Shown: positions 41,945 through 51,475, counted from the first letter of the stretch. The stretch: DNA of 54,143 nucleotides from CAXPZW01 sp049594615 (GCA_049594615.1 JBMYJR010000013.1:1-54143), one strand, 5' to 3'. A program made the numbers and translations. Notes: a model not told the origin generated them from the sequence alone.

Positions 41945-42290
41945 TACGGGCTTGGTCAAGGGAGTAGCGCGCACGCCGTCGAACGTGTAACGGTGTTCTG
42001 TTTTGATCACATCCAAGCCGGTTTCAACGGCTTTGCTCAGGATGCTGGAGATGTCGGCGATTTCAGGTGTCCCATAGTCATTGGGCTCAAACCGGCAGCG
42101 ACCGTGGCCAGCGCAGGAGGCTTCCTCAAAGCCGCTTGGCCACATTACACTCCGCGACAGGCAGTCATGATCAGCTGCAGGCGATCGCTCAGCGGGTGCA
42201 CGCGCTCAGCAAGACCGTCGGCTTAACTGTTCCAACTCGCAAGCACATCCACTCCCGGGAGCACGCATTCACGCTGAGGTAGACCGGTGC
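41945..42290 (-). pseudogene. Decayed C-terminal fragment of NADP-dependent isocitrate dehydrogenase
   Basis: Reading the minus strand gives LPGVDVLASWNS, a stop, ADGLAERVHPLSDRLQLIMT and ACRGV, another stop, then after a frame change WPSGFEEASCAGHGRCRFEP and LDVIKTEHRYTFDG. The order and the motifs G-V-D-V, RG-V-x-WP-x-GF, RCRF and IKTExxYTFDG match the C-terminus of the longer, Thermus-like isocitrate dehydrogenase. Two in-frame stops, a frameshift and the missing N-terminal part show that it is not functional. It lies directly behind the EI24-like gene. Confidence 0.62.
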
Positions 42291-42317
42291 ATGTGGGCCT
42301 GTTGTTGGCCCCTTGGT

Positions 42318-43181
42318 TTAATCGGTAGGTTGGAGGTAGAAATCGTCGCGATTGAGGTTGACCTTGTCGTGGATGGTCAATGTAGCACCCACCGTACACA
42401 TGATGGTGGCAAACACAGGACCGATGTAAGCTCCGATCAACGGAATCCACATCAAAAACGCAAACACAATGCCGTTGCCCAGGGCGATGCCTTTGTTGGC
42501 TCGGATAAAGGCCACACTTTCTTTGACGTTCAAACGGCGACGTTCGTTGGTGTAGTCCATGGTGGCAAAACCGAAGAAATACGCGCCCACCAACCAGGTA
42601 AACACAGCGCCCGCAGGAAGGGTAATGATGGCCAGCGGTGGCACCACAGCCGTGATGGCCAAGTTCACAGCGCAAACAGCGATGATGATCCCCATTTCAA
42701 TGGCAAAGTTGCGCATGGCAATCAGGACCCCACGCCAGATGTCTTTGAAAAGTTGGGCCCACTCAAACGGAAATTCTCGGCCAGTGAGTTTTTCGTCTGT
42801 ACGTTCGCTCACCAATGACATCACCGGTGACATGAGCACCAGCACGATGTACTTGTTGAGTTTGTGGAAGAGGTAAAACAGGCCCAAGGTCACCCCTACG
42901 TCGATGATACCTGCCAGTGCGTAATCCGAGAAGTCCTGCACGTAGCGCCAGCCGGTCTCGAACCAACCTTCGTCGGTGGTCACTTCTGCGCGGAAGCTCC
43001 AATTTTCCGATACGTATTGATCGATGCCTTCCACCAGCCAATCTACGGTGGCAATCAGTCCCACCGAGAGCAGGATGGTGATGGCAATGGGATACAGGAA
43101 AAAGTGCGCCATCCGGTGTTCGAACACGAAACCCAGGGCCTTGAAACAGTCGCCAATGGCGCGAAGCAAATCATTGAACAT
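42318..43181 (-). CDS. EI24/CysZ-like membrane protein
   Basis: 287 residues. The family core is visible: MFNDLLRAIGDCFKALGFVF, LYPIAITILLSVG, SPVMSLVSERTDEKLTG, and a late GAYFFGFATMDYTNERRRL. Five or six spans are expected. CysZ carries sulfate for cysteine synthesis in E. coli; the Bacteroidota members are not characterised. ATG at 43181 removes six residues from a TTG-started frame. Confidence 0.88.
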   Translation of the reverse strand: MFNDLLRAIGDCFKALGFVFEHRMAHFFLYPIAITILLSVGLIATVDWLVEGIDQYVSENWSFRAEVTTDEGWFETGWRYVQDFSDYALAGIIDVGVTLGLFYLFHKLNKYIVLVLMSPVMSLVSERTDEKLTGREFPFEWAQLFKDIWRGVLIAMRNFAIEMGIIIAVCAVNLAITAVVPPLAIITLPAGAVFTWLVGAYFFGFATMDYTNERRRLNVKESVAFIRANKGIALGNGIVFAFLMWIPLIGAYIGPVFATIMCTVGATLTIHDKVNLNRDDFYLQPTD

Positions 43182-43205
43182 GGTCGGGATTTGCGGCAAA
43201 ATACC

Positions 43206-43230
43206 AAAAGGGCGCCCGCAGTAGTCGGGC
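43206..43230 (-). terminator. Possible terminator after the beta-barrel gene
   Basis: A 5-bp stem GCCCG/CGGGC with a 7-base loop, followed on the minus strand by GCCCTTTTGG. Weak. Confidence 0.45.
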
Positions 43231-43243
43231 CTCAGGCGTTAAA

Positions 43244-44506
43244 TCATCTCAACGGTGGCCCCGGATTGGGCGGCCAATTTTGCTGCAGCGTATAGAAACT
43301 ATAGAAGTTGTCGTTCAGCTTGCTGACGATTTCAAATGGGCTGCGGTTGAAGATGAACGTCCCGTAGGTCTTTACGTAGTACGGGAAAGGCCCACGCAGC
43401 TGGTAGAAGTCCGGACCCTTGATTTTGAGCGCCGAGAAATTGAACGTAGAACCCCGGGCATAACGGGCCTCACGTTGCACGCTAAAGTCATCGGTATGTA
43501 CCAGGGTGTAATCGATGAATTGGGACGAGGTATCGTTTTCGAGGTTCCCAAACTCGGCGATATAACAGTTCATGTCTGCCAAGTTGTGCAACAACGTGGC
43601 ATCGCCGTTGGCGTTGAACAGGGCGCCTTGGTAGTCACCGTTTTTGACCTTGCCAGAATCGTAGCTGTAGTAAAAGTAAACCGGGCAAAAACTGAACTCA
43701 CGCTCAAAAGCATTCATGACCGCGATGTTTTGCACACGGATGGCGTCCTCAAGCTCGGCGGCGGTGTCATCCATGCCTTTCTTGCGCAGTGCATTGACTG
43801 AATTGTCCAAGGTGTTCAAGCGAACCACCAGCGCGCCGTCTTTGATGTTTTGGATGTGGCGGGCGGCCTCGTATTTCTCAAAGGTGCGCAGCTCCTTGCG
43901 GCGGTTGACCGCCTTGCGATTCAAGTCAATGCGCAACCCAATACTGGCGTGGTCGTAACCCGAGCCGTCCAAGCGCATGTTTAGGCCAGCGGTCAGGTAG
44001 GTCCCTTCCTGCATGCGCACCTCTCCACGCAGCCCCACGGCCAGTGGAGAAAGGTTGAATTCGGGCTCCTCGCGGATTTGTTCGCCTTGGCCGTTTACAT
44101 AGGTGTATGACGAGGCCAAGGCGTGGGTGTATGTGGCCACAGGGCCGATGCGCCCTTGCTCGGAACCAAAAAGCACACCTACGTGCCCGTCGATGAAGTG
44201 GTTGATGAGCTTACCGTTTTGGTCATCGAAATGGGCCCCGCGCCGCGCGTATTGCCCGCCGATTTGAAAACTGGCCTGCTCGCCCAAGGGGGTATCCAGC
44301 AAAAAACCCACATAGACCGAGGTCATACCACGAGTTTCGATGCCGAAGAGATCTTCGACGGTCTCACTCAAAGGATCCTCACTCAGCATGAGCCCACCGG
44401 CCAAGTGCAGGCCAAAGGGTGTGATGGAGGAATCAGAAGGCGCAGGAGATTGGGCCACAGCCATGTGGACCACCGCAAGCGCACCGAACAGCAAGGGACA
44501 CTTCAT
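43244..44506 (-). CDS. Outer membrane beta-barrel-like protein of unknown family
   Basis: 420 residues. A signal peptide ends MAVAQ. Residues about 25-200 alternate hydrophobic and polar residues with aromatic ends (SVYVGFLLDT, ASFQIGGQYARRG, YLTAGLNMRLDG), suggesting barrel strands. The C-terminal half (about 205-420) is different: helical (RTFEKYEAARHIQNI, LEDAIRVQNIAVMNAFERE) and then a compact domain with CPVYFYYSYDSGKVKNG and FIFNRSPFEIV. I recognise neither half. ATG at 44506 fits the signal peptide. Confidence 0.8.
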   Translation of the reverse strand: MKCPLLFGALAVVHMAVAQSPAPSDSSITPFGLHLAGGLMLSEDPLSETVEDLFGIETRGMTSVYVGFLLDTPLGEQASFQIGGQYARRGAHFDDQNGKLINHFIDGHVGVLFGSEQGRIGPVATYTHALASSYTYVNGQGEQIREEPEFNLSPLAVGLRGEVRMQEGTYLTAGLNMRLDGSGYDHASIGLRIDLNRKAVNRRKELRTFEKYEAARHIQNIKDGALVVRLNTLDNSVNALRKKGMDDTAAELEDAIRVQNIAVMNAFEREFSFCPVYFYYSYDSGKVKNGDYQGALFNANGDATLLHNLADMNCYIAEFGNLENDTSSQFIDYTLVHTDDFSVQREARYARGSTFNFSALKIKGPDFYQLRGPFPYYVKTYGTFIFNRSPFEIVSKLNDNFYSFYTLQQNWPPNPGPPLR

Positions 44507-44627
44507 AGTGCAATTATCGCAAGTTTCCGGGTGGCGATCCGCACAAAACACCACCGCCCCCTACCTATCAAACCGTGAACGTGGGTAAGTGTTGCACGCC
44601 ACGCGCACCAAGCGGAGGTAAAAACAG

Positions 44628-44635
44628 CACTTTTG
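44628..44635 (+). promoter_or_regulatory. Start-proximal promoter element of mpl
   Basis: CACTTTTG, one mismatch to TAnnTTTG, 4 bases before the ATG at 44640. Confidence 0.5.
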
Positions 44636-44639
44636 AGTC

Positions 44640-45986
44640 ATGCACGTGCACTTCATTGCCATTGGTGGCGCGGCCATGCACAACCTGGCCATTGCCCTAT
44701 CCCGAAAGGGAGATACCGTTACCGGATCCGACGATGCCATCTACGACCCCTCGCGCTCACGCTTGGAACGCGAAGGCCTGCTCCCGCCCGAGATGGGCTG
44801 GCACCCGGAACGTATCCACAAAGGCCTGGATGCGGTGATCGTAGGCATGCACGCCCGTGCTAACAATCCGGAATTGGCCCGAGCCCAAGCGCTGGGGCTG
44901 CCAACCTATTCGTATCCAGAGTACTTGTTCAACGCCACCCAGCACCAAAAGCGGGTGGTGATTGGAGGCAGCCACGGCAAAACCAGCACGACCGCTATGA
45001 TCCTGCACGTGCTGGCCAAAGTGGGCATCGACGCCGACTACATGGTGGGTGCCCAACTGGACGGATTTGATTGCATGGTCAAGCTCTCGGATGCGCCGGT
45101 AGCCGTGCTGGAAGGCGACGAATACCTGGCATCCCCCCTGGACCGCCGGCCCAAGTTTCATTTGTACCGCCCGCACGTGGCGGTCATCACCGGCATTGCC
45201 TGGGACCACGTGAACGTCTTCCCCACCTGGGAGAACTACGTGGAGCAGTTTGATCTCTTTGCGCAAACCGTTGAGCCTGGTGGCCGCCTGTTTGTGGCCG
45301 CCGAAGACCCTGAAGCCGCAGCTGTGTTGCAGCGCAATGCTGTGGAAGGTGAAGCATACGGCATTCACCCCCACCATATCGACAGCGGGTACACCTACCT
45401 GCACACCGCTGGCGGTGACCAGCGCATTGAAGTGTTTGGCAACCACAACCTGCAGAACCTCAACGCCGCCCGCTTGGCTTGCCGCGAAATTGGTGTGGTA
45501 GAAGCCGACTTTTACGCAGCCATTGCCAGTTTCCCAGGTGCCTCACGCCGACTGGAGCGGATGGTCAGCACGCCCGAAACCATGATTTTCCGGGACTTTG
45601 CGCACTCGCCCTCCAAAGTGAAGGCCACTACCGAAGCAGTCAAACAGCAGTATCCCGAACGCACCTTGGTAGCCGCCTTTGAGCTGCACACCTTCTCCAG
45701 CCTGAACGCAGACTTCTTACGCGAATACCGCGGAGCCATGGACGCTGCAGATCTGGCATGGGTATGCTGGAACCCCGACGCGGTGGCGCATAAAAAGCTC
45801 CCTCCAATCTCCAAAAGTGACATCGAACAAGCCTTTGCCCGCCAGGGTCTGCAGGTGTTTGAACACCCATCCAAAATGGTGGCGGCGCTGGAAGTTCTGG
45901 ACTTTGCCGGCAAGAATGTACTGGTGATGACCAGCGGCGACTTGGGAGGCATTGATCTGCCCAGCTGGGCGCAAAATCAAGTATAA
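44640..45986 (+). CDS. mpl: UDP-N-acetylmuramate:tripeptide ligase (Mpl type)
   Basis: 448 residues. MHVHFIAIGGAAMHNLAIAL is the UDP-MurNAc-binding start, GSHGKTSTTAM the ATP loop near 117, and EGDEY the metal site. VWDH-type and NHNLQN motifs follow (AWDHVNVFPT, FGNHNLQNLNA). Mpl rejoins the murein tripeptide with UDP-MurNAc in peptidoglycan recycling; the AMxNLA signature and FxDFAHSPxK favour Mpl over MurC. Acts in the cytoplasm. Confidence 0.9.
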   Translation: MHVHFIAIGGAAMHNLAIALSRKGDTVTGSDDAIYDPSRSRLEREGLLPPEMGWHPERIHKGLDAVIVGMHARANNPELARAQALGLPTYSYPEYLFNATQHQKRVVIGGSHGKTSTTAMILHVLAKVGIDADYMVGAQLDGFDCMVKLSDAPVAVLEGDEYLASPLDRRPKFHLYRPHVAVITGIAWDHVNVFPTWENYVEQFDLFAQTVEPGGRLFVAAEDPEAAAVLQRNAVEGEAYGIHPHHIDSGYTYLHTAGGDQRIEVFGNHNLQNLNAARLACREIGVVEADFYAAIASFPGASRRLERMVSTPETMIFRDFAHSPSKVKATTEAVKQQYPERTLVAAFELHTFSSLNADFLREYRGAMDAADLAWVCWNPDAVAHKKLPPISKSDIEQAFARQGLQVFEHPSKMVAALEVLDFAGKNVLVMTSGDLGGIDLPSWAQNQV

Positions 45987-46070
45987 AACACCTCAGGACA
46001 AAGGCCTGTTGCGCTATGTAGCATTGCCGCACCGCGAAGCCTGACCGGACATGTGAGCATGATACGCCAG

Positions 46071-46766
46071 CTAGCGGAGCACCTCAATGAGCAGGCGCTG
46101 GGTGACCTTTTCGCTGAGCACCACCTCGCGTACGGCGAGTTGCACGTGCATGGAACCGTCAAAGGCTTGCAGACGGTTGACCTCGATGCGCGAGCCCAGG
46201 ATCAGGTTGGTGGTTTCCAAGTACTTCAGGAAGTCCTGCGAGTGATCCGAAACTGCCACAATGCGACCAATATTGCCCGCTTGCAACGTGCTGAGTGGTA
46301 CCGGATTGCGAGGATCGTTCACCGCACCGCTGGCTGAAGGAATGGGCTCTCCGTGTGGATCGTACTTGGGATAATCGAGCAAGGCATCCAAGCGGTCGAT
46401 GAGTTCGGGGGAAGCAATGTGCTCGAGCTGATCGGCCAGGGCGTGCACCTGGTCCCAACGGAAGCGCAGTTTGAGGTGCAAAAAGGTCTCCCACAACCGG
46501 TGACGACGCACCACTTGAACCGCAGCCTCAGTGCCCTTCTCACTCAAGGTTGTACCGTGATATGCCCGGTAATGGACGTAGCCTTTTTTGCTCAAGCGCT
46601 GCACCATGTCGGTCGCCGAAGAAGCCTTGGTATGCATGTAGGCAGCGACATCGTTGGTGTGTACTGGACCGTTTTGGGACTGTTCCAGCACGTACAGGCA
46701 CTTGAGGTAGTTTTCTTCCGAAGCAGTGAGCGATCTTTGAGCAATAGCCCCAGAGACAGGTTCCAT
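46071..46766 (-). CDS. DtxR/MntR-family metal-dependent repressor
   Basis: 231 residues. N-terminal winged helix (LTASEENYLKCLYVLE, KASSATDMVQRLSKKGYVHY), a dimerisation domain with metal ligands in RRHRLWETFL and the HALADQLEHIAS helix, and a C-terminal FeoA/SH3-like domain (about 155-230). Such repressors sense Mn2+ or Fe2+ and control uptake and efflux genes; none is adjacent. The length with the SH3-like tail favours the three-domain type. Confidence 0.94.
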   Translation of the reverse strand: MEPVSGAIAQRSLTASEENYLKCLYVLEQSQNGPVHTNDVAAYMHTKASSATDMVQRLSKKGYVHYRAYHGTTLSEKGTEAAVQVVRRHRLWETFLHLKLRFRWDQVHALADQLEHIASPELIDRLDALLDYPKYDPHGEPIPSASGAVNDPRNPVPLSTLQAGNIGRIVAVSDHSQDFLKYLETTNLILGSRIEVNRLQAFDGSMHVQLAVREVVLSEKVTQRLLIEVLR

Positions 46767-46879
46767 CCAAGTTGATTTTTAGGCGCGCTTAAACAGCCGC
46801 AAAACAACAAATTTTGCGTAAATAATGGAAGCACCTCCCCAATAAGAACGACCTTCACTCCACTTATGCAACACCCGCT

Positions 46880-47374
46880 ATGAAACGCCTTTTCCTCATC
46901 CGCCACGCCAAATCCTCGTGGGAGCACCACGGACTCGGTGACCGCGACCGCCCGCTCAACGAACGTGGTGAACGCGATGCCCCTTCGATGGCCGAACGCC
47001 TCAAGGAATTTGGGTTGGTGAACCCGCGATTTTTGATCAGCACCGCAAAGCGCACCGTCCAAACAGGCAAGATTGTGACCGACCTCTTGGACACGCCCAC
47101 CACGGCCATCCACCACATCCAACACTTGTACTTGGCTACAGGGCGTGTTCTGCTCGATACGGTAATTGCCAGCGATGCCGAGCAGGACTTGGTCATCATT
47201 GGGCACAACCCAGGCATTTCAGACGCGGCTTCGATGATCAGCGGAGAGAACATGGAGATGGTAACTTCTCACGTGGTAGGCATTGAACTGCACGTGGATG
47301 AATGGGCCGCCGTATCTTTGAGAACTGGTAGCGTGATTTACAACGACTACCCAAAGAAACATCCCGCCTCATGA
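46880..47374 (+). CDS. SixA-like histidine phosphatase
   Basis: 164 residues. LIRHAKSSW supplies the phospho-His and Arg, RDRPLNERG the following loop, ISTAKRTVQT the second Arg, and IIGHNPG the late catalytic His. SixA removes phosphate from His residues in phosphorelays in E. coli; the Bacteroidota members are not defined. The stop overlaps the next start by 4 bases. Confidence 0.92.
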   Translation: MKRLFLIRHAKSSWEHHGLGDRDRPLNERGERDAPSMAERLKEFGLVNPRFLISTAKRTVQTGKIVTDLLDTPTTAIHHIQHLYLATGRVLLDTVIASDAEQDLVIIGHNPGISDAASMISGENMEMVTSHVVGIELHVDEWAAVSLRTGSVIYNDYPKKHPAS

Positions 47375-48465
47375 ATGCTGTCCTTCGCGGACTTCTCCTC
47401 TTACTCGGTTTGCTGGTCCTAGGTTGGGCCGTGTATACCTTTCGGTCCATCCTCACCTATGTAGTGATCTCAGTCGTGCTGAGCTACATCGGCTCACCGC
47501 TGGTGGCTCTGTTCCGCCGCATTCACATCAAGTCCTGGCAAGTGCCTGCTTGGCTGGCATCGCTGGCCACCCTGCTTTCTTTTGGTCTCGTCATTTATCT
47601 GGTCCTTGCGCTGTTTGCGCCGTTGGTGCAGAATCAAATTGATTTACTCGGCAGCATTGATGTGCGCAAGGCCGAGCAGAACATCGAAGAAACCCTCGGC
47701 ATCAGCGAAGAATGGCTCGCCTCCTCTACCCTGAGCGAAGAGGGCCGCACCAACCGCCAAGAGATCATCACCCGCGTACAAGAAGCCCTGAATCCGGGGC
47801 GTTTATCGCAGGTATTTGACAACATCGTGGGCACTTTGGGCTCGCTGCTGGTGGCGCTGTTTTCCATCCTATTCATGACGTTCTTTTTCTTGAAGGACGG
47901 GTACCTCATCGAGCGTATCATCTTTACCTTGACACCCGACAAGTACATGGAGCAGGTCAAGCACATCTTGCAAGATTCCAACCGCCTTTTGACCCGCTAC
48001 TTCTTAGGCGTGTTGGCACAGGTGTCCATCATCACGGCCATTGTCAGCATTGGCCTGCACTTGGTGGGGCTCGAAAACGCCTTGATCATTGGCTTGCTGG
48101 CCGGACTGCTCAACTGTGTGCCCTACGTGGGGCCCATTGTTTCTATGTGCATTGGTTTGTTGTTGGCACTCACCTCGCATTACGGTGGCGACGCAGACAT
48201 GCACATCGGCACCCTTGTAGGTCTTGTGGCCTTGGTGTATGGCATCGCTCAAGCGGCAGACAACTTCTTCATCCAGCCCGTCATCTTGGGCAACAGCGTG
48301 AGCGCGCACCCCTTAGAGATCTTCATTGTGATTTCCATGGCGGGCACGCTGGCGGGGGTTACCGGCATGATCATCGCCATTCCAGGCTACACCTTCTTGC
48401 GCATCATTGCCCGAGAATTCCTGAGCAAGTTCAAGGTGGTAGAGAGTTTGACCCGGGGCATGTGA
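47371..48465 (+). CDS. AI-2E-family (PerM-like) transporter
   Basis: 364 residues, about seven spans with a soluble helical part between the third and fourth. SPLVALFRR near the start and GLLNCVPYVGPIVS, PVILGNSVSAHPLEIF, AGVTGMIIAIPGYTFLR are family hallmarks. Members export small molecules or act as Na+/H+ antiporters; the AI-2 role is proven for few. It ends near the pyrG promoter. Confidence 0.92.
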   Translation: MNAVLRGLLLLLGLLVLGWAVYTFRSILTYVVISVVLSYIGSPLVALFRRIHIKSWQVPAWLASLATLLSFGLVIYLVLALFAPLVQNQIDLLGSIDVRKAEQNIEETLGISEEWLASSTLSEEGRTNRQEIITRVQEALNPGRLSQVFDNIVGTLGSLLVALFSILFMTFFFLKDGYLIERIIFTLTPDKYMEQVKHILQDSNRLLTRYFLGVLAQVSIITAIVSIGLHLVGLENALIIGLLAGLLNCVPYVGPIVSMCIGLLLALTSHYGGDADMHIGTLVGLVALVYGIAQAADNFFIQPVILGNSVSAHPLEIFIVISMAGTLAGVTGMIIAIPGYTFLRIIAREFLSKFKVVESLTRGM

Positions 48466-48517
48466 CGGCTTTTTAACGGATTGTCAACAATGGGAGTGCT
48501 GGGCGAAACCGATGTAC

Positions 48518-48525
48518 TACCTTTG
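48518..48525 (+). promoter_or_regulatory. TAnnTTTG promoter element of pyrG
   Basis: Exact match TACCTTTG, 29 bases before the ATG at 48555. Confidence 0.6.
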
Positions 48526-48554
48526 CCTCCCGTATACGTGTCAAAGTTTCCTGC

Positions 48555-50180
48555 ATGCCGAACGCATCCAAGTACATCTTTGTCACCGGCGGGGTTACTT
48601 CGTCGTTGGGCAAAGGAATCGTCTCCGCTTCACTCGCCAAGCTCTTGCAGAGTCGTGGCTACCGAGTGACCATCCAAAAATTGGATCCCTACATCAATGT
48701 CGATCCCGGCACCCTCAACCCTTATGAACACGGGGAGTGCTACGTGACCGAAGACGGTGCTGAAACCGACCTCGACCTGGGGCACTACGAGCGTTTCCTG
48801 AACGTGCGTACCTCGCAAGCCAACAACATCACCACCGGCCGCATTTATCAAAGCGTCATCGAAAAAGAGCGTCGCGGTGATTATTTGGGCAAGACCGTCC
48901 AAATCGTCCCGCACATCACCGATGAAATCAAGCGCTGCGTGCAGATCCTCGGAAGCAAATCGCAATACGACTTTGTGATCACCGAGATCGGCGGTACTGT
49001 GGGTGACATCGAGTCCCTGCCTTACGTGGAGGCGGTCCGCCAAATGAAATGGGAACGTCCGGACGACGTACTCGTAGTGCACCTCACCCTCATCCCCTAC
49101 CTCAATGCGGCGGGCGAGCTGAAAACCAAGCCCACCCAGCACTCGGTGAAGCAAATGATGGAGTTTGGCGTACAACCCGACATCCTGGTGTGCCGGACCG
49201 AGCACGAGCTGACCCCGAGCGTACGCACCAAAGTGGCCCGATTCTGCAACGTGGCACCCAACGCGGTAATCCAAAGCATTGATGCGGAAACCATCTACGA
49301 TGTGCCGTTGATGATGATGGACGAAGGCTTGGATGTGGTCGTACTCGAGCGCTTAGGCATGGACACTGAAACCCCTCGCGATCTCGACCGCTGGAAGGAA
49401 TTCCTCAAGCGATACAAATCCGAGCGCACATCGCTGAACATTGCACTGGTGGGCAAGTATGTAGAGCTGAAAGACTCTTACAAATCCATCGTGGAAGCCT
49501 TTGAACACGCAGGGGCGTGGAACGGCATAGACGTGAATCTCAAGTGGGTCCACTCCGAAGAACTTTACGCCAGCAACGTGGAAAAGCAGCTGGGTGACGT
49601 GCAAGGTATTTTGGTAGCCCCTGGATTTGGTTCACGCGGTGTGGACGGCAAGCTGGAGGCGGTCAAATTCGCCCGCGAGCGCCAGATCCCCTTCTTTGGC
49701 ATTTGCCTGGGCATGCAATGCGCGGTGATTGAATTCGCGCGCAACGTGCTGGGCCTGTCTGAAGCCCACTCGACCGAAATCAAGGAGTACACCAAGGATC
49801 CTGTGATCTCGCTCATGGCCGAGCAGAAAAGCATCACCAACATGGGTGGCACCATGCGCTTGGGCGCTTACCCGTGTCAAGTGGAGCCCGGCACCAAAGC
49901 ATACGAATCCTATGGTGAAGACCTCATTGAGGAGCGTCACCGTCACCGCTTTGAGTTCAACAACGACTACTTGGATCAGTTCCGCGAGGCGGGCATGAAA
50001 CCCGTGGGCATCAACCCCGACAGCGGACTGGTGGAGATTGTAGAGCTGGAAGACCACCCGTGGTTTGTGGCCTGTCAATTCCACCCCGAATACAGCAGTA
50101 CTGTAGCCTCGCCGCACCCGCTGTTTGAGGCGTTTGTCAAAGCAGTGCATGCCCACCAGCCGCTAAAGGCGGAGGCGTAA
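48555..50180 (+). CDS. pyrG: CTP synthase
   Basis: 541 residues, normal length. Makes CTP from UTP, ATP and glutamine. Synthetase part: KYIFVTGGVTSSLGKGI near 5, the EHGECYVTEDGAETDLDLGHYERF segment around 55-78 and EIGGTVGDIES. Glutaminase part: nucleophile Cys near 390 in GICLGMQCAVIEFAR, and the His-Glu pair in QFHPEY near 515. CTP feedback sites cannot be judged. Its end overlaps the convergent O-antigen ligase gene by 44 bases. Confidence 0.98.
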   Translation: MPNASKYIFVTGGVTSSLGKGIVSASLAKLLQSRGYRVTIQKLDPYINVDPGTLNPYEHGECYVTEDGAETDLDLGHYERFLNVRTSQANNITTGRIYQSVIEKERRGDYLGKTVQIVPHITDEIKRCVQILGSKSQYDFVITEIGGTVGDIESLPYVEAVRQMKWERPDDVLVVHLTLIPYLNAAGELKTKPTQHSVKQMMEFGVQPDILVCRTEHELTPSVRTKVARFCNVAPNAVIQSIDAETIYDVPLMMMDEGLDVVVLERLGMDTETPRDLDRWKEFLKRYKSERTSLNIALVGKYVELKDSYKSIVEAFEHAGAWNGIDVNLKWVHSEELYASNVEKQLGDVQGILVAPGFGSRGVDGKLEAVKFARERQIPFFGICLGMQCAVIEFARNVLGLSEAHSTEIKEYTKDPVISLMAEQKSITNMGGTMRLGAYPCQVEPGTKAYESYGEDLIEERHRHRFEFNNDYLDQFREAGMKPVGINPDSGLVEIVELEDHPWFVACQFHPEYSSTVASPHPLFEAFVKAVHAHQPLKAEA

Positions 50181-51429
50181 CGTCTGCTTTTTCGCGGTTC
50201 GCAAAGACCATCCAGAAGAACAGGAGGAAGACGATGCCGCTCTGGAGTTCTAAGAAGGATTCAAACAACATGTTGAACCCAGCCAAGAACAACAGGGACT
50301 GGAAGAGTATGTCTCGGTGCAGTAGTGCTTGGCGTAGGCCCAAGGCTAACATCAACAGCAGCACCGCCAATCCAGCCCAACCGAGCTCGACGCCGGTCTC
50401 CAAGTACTGATTGTGCGCATTGAGCTTCTTGCGGTACGCAAAGTCTTCTTCGCGCTCCTCGTACTTTTCCATGAGTGCCGGTGTGGCGTCGTCGCTGCCC
50501 ACGCCAAACGGGTGCTCGATCATCAACTCCAAGGAACACTGCCACGCCAAAAAGCGCACTTGGGTGCTGGTGCGCGCCATGCTCTTGTTACGCTCCTGCT
50601 CGTCCACTTGACGTTCAATGGCATCGGTAAACTCGGCCACACGTGATTCTGCGCCCGGCACAAACCGAGGCAGGGCAAACAAGATGCCCACCAGCAGCGC
50701 TGCATGCATCCACGCCCGCCCAAACGAGCGCGAACGAATGGAATGGGTAAAGAGCAGTAGCACTACCAAAATGCCCGTGCTCAACAGGCCCGCTTTGCTG
50801 GAGATGAACGCCACAAAACTCACCAACCCAGCGGCCCACAGCAACCAGCTCCAATGTCCGCGCTGGCGGAACCAAATGGTTTCCAGCACAAAGGCCAGCG
50901 CCAAGCAGGCATAAATGGCCATGTAGGTCGGGTGATAGGTAAGCACCAAACGGGTGTAGACGAATTCCCCATGCTCGCCCGACTCCAAAAATCGCAGGCC
51001 AGCAGCGGCAAAAGCTACCACGGCAAAGACGGTCACTCCGGTCGCAAACACAGCCACAATCGCTCGGCGCTCCGAGGCCGTCATGGGTCGGATGAACAAG
51101 GCCAAAACCGGGAAAATGATCAGCGAGAGCTTCTGCTCCAAGGTGTTTGGATGGTGACCGGCCAGCGGATGATCCGTGTAGAGTACCCCGCCAGCATACA
51201 GCCCATAGAGCACCACCATGACCGCAAACGAGGCCATGTTTTTGGGACGCCGCTCGCGAAAGTGGATGAGCGTCAACAGCCCCAACACGCCCAAGGCCCA
51301 CACCGCTGCCTTTTGGTTTAGCGGGAGGATGAACGCCACAAGTGCGGCGGCCAACGCCGTGAGGCGTTTGTCTTGCCACCACGCGCGAAGCTGGTGGCCT
51401 AAAGCCTGAAGCAGGTTGTTGGCTGGCAT
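50137..51429 (-). CDS. O-antigen ligase/polymerase-family membrane protein
   Basis: 430 residues with about eleven spans and a large periplasmic loop (about 255-320). The loop carries RFLAWQCSLELMIEHPFGVGSDD and AHNQYLETGVELG, the Wzy_C/WaaL motif H-N-x-Y-L. It either joins O-antigen to lipid A-core or polymerises or transfers a glycan; members also glycosylate proteins. Divergent from the glycosyltransferase gene. ATG at 51429 is chosen over an upstream frame start. Confidence 0.9.
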   Translation of the reverse strand: MPANNLLQALGHQLRAWWQDKRLTALAAALVAFILPLNQKAAVWALGVLGLLTLIHFRERRPKNMASFAVMVVLYGLYAGGVLYTDHPLAGHHPNTLEQKLSLIIFPVLALFIRPMTASERRAIVAVFATGVTVFAVVAFAAAGLRFLESGEHGEFVYTRLVLTYHPTYMAIYACLALAFVLETIWFRQRGHWSWLLWAAGLVSFVAFISSKAGLLSTGILVVLLLFTHSIRSRSFGRAWMHAALLVGILFALPRFVPGAESRVAEFTDAIERQVDEQERNKSMARTSTQVRFLAWQCSLELMIEHPFGVGSDDATPALMEKYEEREEDFAYRKKLNAHNQYLETGVELGWAGLAVLLLMLALGLRQALLHRDILFQSLLFLAGFNMLFESFLELQSGIVFLLFFWMVFANREKADVTPPPLAAGGHALL

Positions 51430-51475
51430 GGGATAAAAGTCCGAATCCCCGTCCAACCCCGCAACGCCATTGGCC

